DNA of 64,000 nt, from contig NZ_WJPP01000002.1 in NCBI RefSeq assembly GCF_009649225.1, positions 186,001 to 250,000 of the forward strand. Direction: 5' to 3'. A program made the position numbers and the translations under genes. Under the pieces are notes generated by a model. That model made no database searches. It was not told the origin of the DNA and saw only the letters and a program-made list of their open reading frames with translations. Of the stretch, positions 62,301 through 64,000 are shown piece after piece. The DNA is from Spiribacter salilacus. Its GTDB lineage: Bacteria > Pseudomonadota > Gammaproteobacteria > Nitrococcales > Nitrococcaceae. The stretch's first letter is position 1. Each line of letters begins with the position of its first letter.

Positions 62301-64000
62301 TTGTTCGCCTTGATCAGCAGATCGCGGGCGTTGACCGTAAGGGTTTTGCCGCTGGTATCGGCATTGATCTTGTAGCCGAGCGCCGACTCGCTCACTTCGT
62401 CCGCCACCAGGTCGTAGGTGCCGACGTCGAAATAGGCCGTGCCGTTAGCATCTGGAACAACCTCTGTGCCCGAGTCTTTCACCGTGATCGCGTCGCCCAC
62501 ACCTGGAATGGCCTGGGCCAGGCTGTCGCCATTTTGGGTGTTGCCATCGCGGAGTACCGATAGCGAGGGATTTTCACCGTAGGTGATGGTCTGGCTTTCC
62601 GCCGAGATCGAGATCTCCGGGCGCTCACGGAACACCGCGTAGATACCACCGCCCAGGCCGGCGCTGAAGCGCGTCGTCGTCTCATCACTGCCGTAGCGGA
62701 ATCGGCTTGAGCCCCACTCGACCAGCCCGTCACCGGCGTCATCGCCTGACTCAACCAGGTTCTGGCTATCCCCGTCCGCGATGCTCAGCGCTCCGGTGTA
62801 GAGCGTGGCTCGGCCACCCTGGCCAATGGTGACGGCATTCGGTGCATCCGTGGCAGTAATCTGAATGTCGCCGCCGGTGTCATTATCCGGCCCCGGCACA
62901 TTGTCGTCGTCAGAGATATCCACATCACTGCCGGCATTGAGCACAACAGCCGTCGCACTATCGCTGTCGGTGGCAATGGCCTCGGCAATAATCAGATCAC
63001 CGGTCTTGGTGCTGATGTCGATTTCGCCGGTAGCGGTAATGCCTGTGGGGTTCACGTCACCGATGGTCAGCGCGCCATTATTGACAAAAGCGAGGCTGCG
63101 GAGCTTGTTCTCGGCCGAGCCGCCCGCAAGCGTGTCGACCACGTTACCGGTGTCATCCAGCGTGAAGTCACCCGTGCCGTAGAGCGCGAGCGTGGAGGCA
63201 TCAATGGCCGCCGACTGATCCGCGCTGGTGCGCGCATGCAGGTGCAGCTGGTGGGCATCCTCACCAGCGCCCGCGTCGTTAATGGTCAGCGCGCCATCAA
63301 TATCCAGCTCACCGGCGTAAACCGTGAGCGTGTTATCCAGGGTCAGCGCACTGTCAATCTCAATGGCCGCGGCCTTGCCGTCCTGGCCGAGTACCAGGCC
63401 GCCCTTGATCTCGCCGAAGGTGAACAGGCTGGTTTCAAGCGCATTGCTGCTGGTGGAGCTGCTATTGAAGTCCGCCGTCGCCGGCTGGATGCGCAGCTCG
63501 CCATCGCCAGAGAAACTGGCACTATCAGTCATGCTGTTCGGGTCATCATTGGCCAGAATCAGCGTGCCACCGGCGATTGTGGTTGCGCCAGTGTAGGTGT
63601 TATCGCCCGCGAGCGTCAGTGTGCCGCTGCCCTGCTGGGTGAACGTATTGCCCGCGCTGGCCGACTCGGTGATATTGCCGACGATCTCACTGTCGTTGCC
63701 GGTCAGATCCACAGTCAACGTGTAGTCGGTAAGGCTGATGCCCTCGGCGGTCAGATTGTCTGCCGTTAGGGTCGTATTAGCACCCAGCGTGATGTCGCCG
63801 CTGTAGGACTGATCCCCCCCGGTTGTGAGAATGTTCCCACCGTTAATGGCCACCGTGGCGCTGCCCTGGCTGCGCAGGGAGGCGGCGGTCACCGCACCGT
63901 CAAAGGTCACCGCACCCGTGCTGTCCAAGATGATGTTATTGAGCGCCTGGCTACCGCCGATAGCCTGATCAAAATTGATATCGCCACTGCCGGTCTGGAC
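47318..64000 (-). CDS. Giant repetitive surface exoprotein, FHA/two-partner-secretion type (N terminus beyond window)
   Basis: The frame is open for 16.7 kb and continues past the right edge: at least 5,560 residues. Order from the edge: autotransporter-type beta-strand repeats (GTLTLAGDNTYTGATTIAGG, about 63.6 kb); FHA-like repeats; a linker with RFRY...YREQP; MBG/YDG repeats (62.5-60.0 kb); ESATWSGDGDGSNWFDRDN (59.75 kb); more beta-strand repeats; about nine FHA-like repeats (57.3-52.3 kb); a second RFRY...YREQP linker (52.0-51.9 kb); MBG/YDG repeats (51.6-49.6 kb); a second WVGDNEGRWSNSLNW (49.4 kb); then a non-repetitive C-terminal region. There is no beta-barrel, so it is not a classical autotransporter. 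The acidic end holds CIDEDDEDC. It is rich in Thr, Asp, Gly. Two-partner secretion is inferred: the secretion domain and a TpsB partner would lie outside. Confidence 0.85.
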   Translation of the reverse strand, partial: VQTGSGDINFDQAIGGSQALNNIILDSTGAVTFDGAVTAASLRSQGSATVAINGGNILTTGGDQSYSGDITLGANTTLTADNLTAEGISLTDYTLTVDLTGNDSEIVGNITESASAGNTFTQQGSGTLTLAGDNTYTGATTIAGGTLILANDDPNSMTDSASFSGDGELRIQPATADFNSSSTSSNALETSLFTFGEIKGGLVLGQDGKAAAIEIDSALTLDNTLTVYAGELDIDGALTINDAGAGEDAHQLHLHARTSADQSAAIDASTLALYGTGDFTLDDTGNVVDTLAGGSAENKLRSLAFVNNGALTIGDVNPTGITATGEIDISTKTGDLIIAEAIATDSDSATAVVLNAGSDVDISDDDNVPGPDNDTGGDIQITATDAPNAVTIGQGGRATLYTGALSIADGDSQNLVESGDDAGDGLVEWGSSRFRYGSDETTTRFSAGLGGGIYAVFRERPEISISAESQTITYGENPSLSVLRDGNTQNGDSLAQAIPGVGDAITVKDSGTEVVPDANGTAYFDVGTYDLVADEVSESALGYKINADTSGKTLTVNARDLLIKANNDAKFSIETDDPDGFNGITLSGIAEGEAIVVLQDGDTYIDGGGATVTIDGTTAGKAFLVPGTETGSVDLQQNTHHEIGTLTLDRANEGSSEDGAVTGNQVGVYDLNLNTDSTQTSGALDLGNYNVTEKKGTFTIVPANELLVTTNTTPEFIYGDTRDYTPSDVTAEYVNQSLVIDGTGTGVKSGDTLTQGSLSGLVVDVTEDTGASTTTVKLSNVTGDGDFTAASADIGDGNGTNTTVTVDSVADASVDSVSLTDAGGNTFDFGVGGQTLSFDIAEDKAPDAGTRTASTPDEHLDVGVYDLMPTNLSTGTNQVASAVNVVGNARITPRELTLSASKVYDGQNTATITLGNLVDSQTLEQADVTLSSPNAGNRNVTAMQLSDGTNGGKASNYKLPDLSGRSSDNQVDIARRALAIQAEKTYDGSATVNATAIDLTTISGEEDTTGLVEGETLVIDSATGSSARAGDAHHISSITFSDGTGLVSNYKIRGQDLVAGTAETLTHDAEENNLKINQRELVISLTNSDVSKVYDGTSDAKVGDGTSANADFTPQYLFSNALSEDTFTIDVADVTMFYAGADDTATANVSDAAQLLVDFSDTGDIGLSSTVSSEISDYSINTSASVEARITPRPVSVQGDGVTKVYDGTTAMTEEISVSLDAVSGKAESGLVSGESITVTGGVGAFDSADAGENVSYTLAGTADEPLDISGDGSTDISNYDIPGSIGAISGSDGIIYQRPLDITFTANDKVYDGDADGTVEVSFDNPNPDYGMVKGDDLQINRTVTFDDKNVGAGKDVTIGSVGLAGDDAGNYRIAFDNTNALHQEDTAAGSPDVGNVYFNTASTADITRAESATWSGDGDGSNWFDRDNWVDGVVPDLANVASVTIGEGETVTFDDTSLSGLAEAGTVQIDSLTYTDTDAGTDLNDSRLHMTDGALTIAGDATLGGLQTVNGTTLDIGNTLSLDIVTDGNNGVISGDITGTGDIVKAGAGTLTMSGTNTYTGGTTVNAGVLKAGSATTGGAGSITDGPFGTSTVTVNDGAALNLDGNSIANDLALTGSGMSDGGALVVGGSAVTLDGNIALGATTTINAASDLTLNGTLQAKDAGTAMALTFTGDGDVVVDGAQSIDADTTVNNTVGSLTFNGAIDAAAGASSSVLTLDNDGGLTLNGAVGGNTALSALDIKHAATIDANITTAGNQSYGGAVTINPATANFLATAGNITFSDAISAGPADSTGSVVNITAQDGNVQLDGNVTAQTLNVTASGDLTMAGDADADDMTADIGGSSSTISGALTLANGLTKAGNGALVLTGNSTGTTATTAVQAGSLQLGDGGTTGFIGSSQIKLSEGAALLIDRSDALTLAADIVAVDTDENRDLVGGSLTKLNSGTLTLTGGSTYTDGTTISGGVLKVGANSALGTGDVTVNDGTQLDLNGKSITNDLTLAGAGVDSDDDGTAENPGALLNSTGSSTLSGDVFVEPDSVIKADGNITFDGGFAVGQPDIAGLPEPITDDEGNVIEQPEPTVPARSATDQTVTFQGNSTTTINGDITLPRNTTFDSGAGDLVFNGTIDEFFINETQSVGPEPLSALTFNNTGTLTLAGTVGGNQRIDKLKVTGAAILGADIYTEGGRLSEKVDGVTTPIPTFEDTVTLTSDITLDSATTGFVFEKAVTSQDMDDRLSLIAPQGVTQMTNAPIKVAELALQGVAGFTLENAGNEIGVLAAGTAVDRTGRLTIVSNSDMAVGTAGGFTGIYSTSVVDLTSTGANLTINEAIDTESDANDSAGTGRAVTLEATGGGEIRFGADITSVGDQLYTGSARMMADTTLNAVGTDTLDADIVFDGAMTNASGGTERLTLITDGTVTQTNSMAVDELVLEGTGDFTLTNTGNDIGWLVAGVTPDAPVGALTIVSAGDMEVGAGGVLADGDIHLETSGAKLTVSNAIQANSSSASALSLETSATGGVIELGATITSVGGQTVTGASQMIADTVMDAGSSDITFASVMTNATGTDERLTLITDGAVTQSSGSLTVNELALQGTGSFTLNQTNNGIGLLAAGASDQRVSALTLVNSSDIEIGTVGSQNGIFAAGAVDLTIDGAALTLTQAIDAESRFQNDGTEIDGSVSLTATGTTGVAKLAADITSERDQQYTGAMELTGDVVMDAGTADIDFNGVMTNAASNTERLTVITSGDVTQSGGSLDVDEMALQGNGGNFTLDAAGNQISLLAAGAPTPSDAENSLSVGTLSIVNGAAMEVGTVGTQNGIFAGGDISLTVNGEDLTVSQAINTTSETTQANDSANAITIANTGGASNINAGITAPGDIEFTGTTHITGATVATQANEAGDNIANITISGDGGSLDSGARIETDEGTIALSGDSITLTNSASAIETTSGAITVSGNGFTLNDSAELKSDTGVVTFSGANAAVAGAATVETDSSAISFTGTGATVKGGATVKTTSSDITFSGADAAIKAGVETSSGDVILSGGNTALNGGTVTTASGDIDVTGSLNMTGDGTLEATSGTIAMDAAVTNDSSGTETLTLITNNAVTQADTDGVAVDELALQGTGTFTLDDADNEIWLLAAGIQADASADPEVLEQRTGALTIANTGDMTVGTISSTQSGILANGAVDLSVAGGVLAINQAIETQNTFDDSGTAVAGTLSLTATGVTATGVSGLIELAADLDSGAKQTYTGNTELTGDVAMDAGDGDIEFAGNMTNDANGTEVLSLTTNGTVTQSGTMAVDGLALRGTGDFIFDQAGNQVTKLAAGVPEAEIEDPDNAEQNITVPAERIGQLTLNNVSALELGSVTTIVDGEPDTVSGITASGAVSMAVTGASLTIDEAIDTTNTISLSTSDAALTVNDTINTTDDTTSALALTTSGTGGVIELGADITTVGDQSVSGDSKLIADVTLNATGAGSAPGDISFTAGDMSNLADGTLPSKERLTLVSGGTVSATGAMVIDELALQGTADYTLDNAGNQISLLAAGREAERIGTLTVANTTTALEVGTLGSQSGIYATGDVDLTSADADLIVNQTIDTESASASALTLTETGSAGVITLNANITSVGDQTYSGDQAGSHDVVVANNVTLEAKGTDSADSDITLTGNTASAENTERLTLMADGAVSHSGALEIDELALQGSADYTLNNAGNQISLLAAGSEAERIGALTLSNDISLTIGTVDTQAGILSTGDISLTLSDADLTISQDITAGAVGPAGAGETFALSVDVGSGTTLLSGDITTEDDQTYTGDLKITGSDVTLDTADGGITLNGAVGNAETGTQQLTLDSSGAVTQTGAMTLEVLALEGSGNFTLDHADNAIDLIAAGSADNRIGALTLNNSQAIEIGSVGDFNGITASGDLDIQTQTGDITLSQMVDTTSTALSALILNAGSDHVHETAFVDGTNTLGSDDNVVIADGGGIDVSAGRGVIYTGSIAGSTGLVETAAGAADGVMAQGTGRFRYNADETADFTDATTWTALDATGLNAVYREQPLLEVTANGNIITYTEALPDAGDSNDYGTTVIGLQNGDTTADIEGFDDIEWTTPSRVTEDNPNGVIPVSSAGFEAAGTYDLDVAEAIANKLGYATEVGGQLTINPKTITLDSTLVATSREYDGTTKALFTGKVEIPGTVELAEANSGDGLILALDEVTATAPADITGAFFSEDVTENNEVVFDNLLQGADAGNYAYTVVDADAQINPRTLEVSAEKVYDGNTDLDGYVTLRTGVDGEVIDYENAEASFANVINTSPEGEVQRNFILNIDLKAVDASDLASGEVAADLNNYRLPSDDNGAFDADIAPVTITPKTLTVELNDTDVTKIYDGSNAAPTGFAPSLTITDGFLTGDSLTSDALASLGFTVDSGQAFFNSKNVLQANTLTVEGLALSEIDSNNGSMVTDYQLDTDTLTTTGSITEREIESISVTKIYDGSTLLFKTEELVFGNIVDGETFDSSSGKSALQNVSDNGTNYVEEIRLKDGFGGLLSNYSLPGTQTTNSDNSITLSFGSLQTDNGNAVNPVTIEKRALAIRAADDAKLEGQDDPANYAGVFYNGFVTGEGEGDLSSLPTITRVAAEGTGDPEEAVGVYEGVLEVSGAAADNYEIAYESGDYEILGADVLLLRTEISAQQDYGDDAVYDYQSAQYLDDDGNVQTIENTEFVLNGNAVTLEDVSEGKGIAFTLGASEETAKFSSSGNLAVGGYNIAARDFTAVRDDLEIFDDIRVKGALTVDPIVLNVPSNFDFGITEKVYDGNTSINDLVVENQPTEILAGDQAALSGLGSFDTRHVGENKQVNLTLGLSGADAGNYTLGAQEFNNNQGKITQRESVTWVGDNEGRWSNSLNWADGATPDNSPDTGQANVAKVIIPEEALTVYDRDNFGDTDSDLQIDGTIQLDFSESELDFDNALSGGGRLEQISENTLTLSVVNENFNGTVDTNNGTLKITHANALGTAPIVEGSGGTLEFDISGENGKPAAKLASLITRGTLRIASDVHTTAEQTHEASLITATGEVGNTVYNRITKTIDGVENAFFIQEDDEGNKKVYREIEGPGGEHIFVHDLIVADVPVEPEEGDEDAEEGTDEGTEDTAPVETTTEIRGALYTVSETNDIVVNSLAEEERTVRADEMGEELPLHHYVYDENSDGYLKLQPVEFTTEDADIAFNGGISAGINAKATKRSVLIDAGTGTVSVGGQVGQDVRASGAVDADLRESTSRIAWSAFDQQHTSPYRFEVIGEQINLNGDITTFEEQIYRGAVRIGAEEGRSLMRLLVSVDPAIRFLDTIDDAQPGGRTHSLASYALSAVERGSRGFVRPEIVFEGSIGETDPLLHFTAETGVQDGQARVGNLLDRDRRADQDRFPGEVRFGEEVGQIATAGDQVVYGWDIVFDTSTTRLADGETEYRTGQVLNEEGVLIPRDVGGEGDPPPPGALTVPTPPAIGLFAAPVVTGSQDGFFVPVISDEPPVGIDFERELARQALARIRGAKPGDSPLNPAGAGTTGLLTASVQVGELAADGVDECIDEDDEDCEQQ
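49630..51545 (-). repeat. Second MBG/YDG-type repeat array of the giant exoprotein
   Basis: Five (K)VYDG/EYDG/IYDG motifs lie at about 51.53, 51.24, 50.91, 50.60 and 49.64 kb. A longer MBG-like unit (ALAIRAADDAKLEGQDDPAN) sits at about 50.05-50.3 kb. Units are about 80-110 residues, Ig-like beta domains by family. They alternate with a GADAGNY-type end motif. Confidence 0.8.
52380..57180 (-). repeat. Array of about nine ~500-bp FHA-like repeats
   Basis: The block LALQGTG.FTL...N.I.LLAAG...R.GALT recurs near 57.17, 56.65, 56.17, 55.66, 54.60, 54.04, 53.40, 52.88 and 52.39 kb. Each unit carries further parts: GI.A.GD.DL, then GDQTYTG, then TERLTL...G.VTQ. The copies at 52.88 and 53.40 kb are nearly identical in DNA over about 100 bp. 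This is a right-handed beta-helix rod by family. Confidence 0.8.
54840..55280 (-). repeat. Short ~22-residue beta repeats inserted in the FHA-like array
   Basis: About six to seven units of the form TSSGDITFSG....A.VET lie in tandem (for example TTSGAITVSGNGFTLN, TDSSAISFTGTGATVK, TTSSDITFSGADAAIK). They break the 500-bp period between the copies at 54.60 and 55.66 kb and explain the wider gap there. Confidence 0.75.
60050..61310 (-). repeat. First MBG/YDG-type repeat array of the giant exoprotein
   Basis: Five (K)VYDG/TYDG motifs at about 61.29, 61.05, 60.72, 60.38 and 60.06 kb mark units of about 80-110 residues. More divergent MBG-like units precede them up to about 62.5 kb. The layout parallels the second array at 51.5-49.6 kb. 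Confidence 0.8.

Noticed and set aside
51315-63769. Many long rightward frames opposite the giant exoprotein, up to 591 codons (for example 54494-56269, 52979-53974, 56411-57436).
   Set aside because: They are mirror frames of a GC-rich repeat gene. They lack ribosome sites and recognisable domains, and their repeats copy the period of the real gene.

Overview
The window looks like the chromosome of a free-living gammaproteobacterium. The tolQRAB-pal-cpoB block directly after ruvCAB, the dapA-bamC pair, a class III polyhydroxyalkanoate (PHA) synthase (phaE-phaC), phaR, msrPQ and gcvR together fit the Chromatiales/Ectothiorhodospiraceae-type lineages, and the acidic proteins suggest a marine or halophilic habitat. 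This placement is inference: there is no rRNA here to confirm it.

Left part (1-32.2 kb): core genes. The 3' end of slyD is followed by a branched-chain-amino-acid-type ABC importer (livG-livF-livH-livM) whose probable binding protein lies convergently across a shared hairpin terminator. A long leftward run reads dapA, bamC-like, purL, msrP, msrQ, a DUF2007 gene, an ABC-F ATPase and the binding protein. Then come gcvR, a Bcp peroxiredoxin, a PIN-PhoH ATPase, an AI-2E-family permease, bepA, and a PHA locus with phaE-phaC rightward against pabB-phaA-phaR-phaB leftward, separated by back-to-back terminators. yebC-ruvC-ruvA-ruvB-tolQ-tolR-tolA-tolB-pal-cpoB and a tRNA-Lys(TTT) close this part.

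Middle (32.2-44.7 kb): an amine-oxidase-like flavoprotein, then a phosphonate uptake and C-P lyase island in two rightward blocks, phnC-D-E1-E2-hexapeptide transferase and phnG-H-I-J-K-L-M, with the GntR regulator phnF leftward between them. The second block starts at a divergent promoter holding a perfect palindrome. An orphan ribbon-helix-helix antitoxin flanks the island on the left and an internally deleted Phd-type antitoxin on the right. phnN and phnP are absent.

Right part (44.7-64 kb): one leftward operon. It starts beyond the right edge with a giant repetitive exoprotein (more than 16.6 kb, at least 5,560 residues in the window) and continues with a SapC-family gene, tonB, exbB and exbD at very short spacing. 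The exoprotein is built from two copies of a supermodule (beta-strand repeats, about 500-bp FHA-like repeats, a linker, MBG/YDG repeats). It ends in an acidic tail holding the only two cysteines I could find, spaced like an anchoring disulfide. A dedicated TonB-ExbB-ExbD motor and a SapC-like protein in the same transcription unit as a giant surface protein is the most interesting system here.
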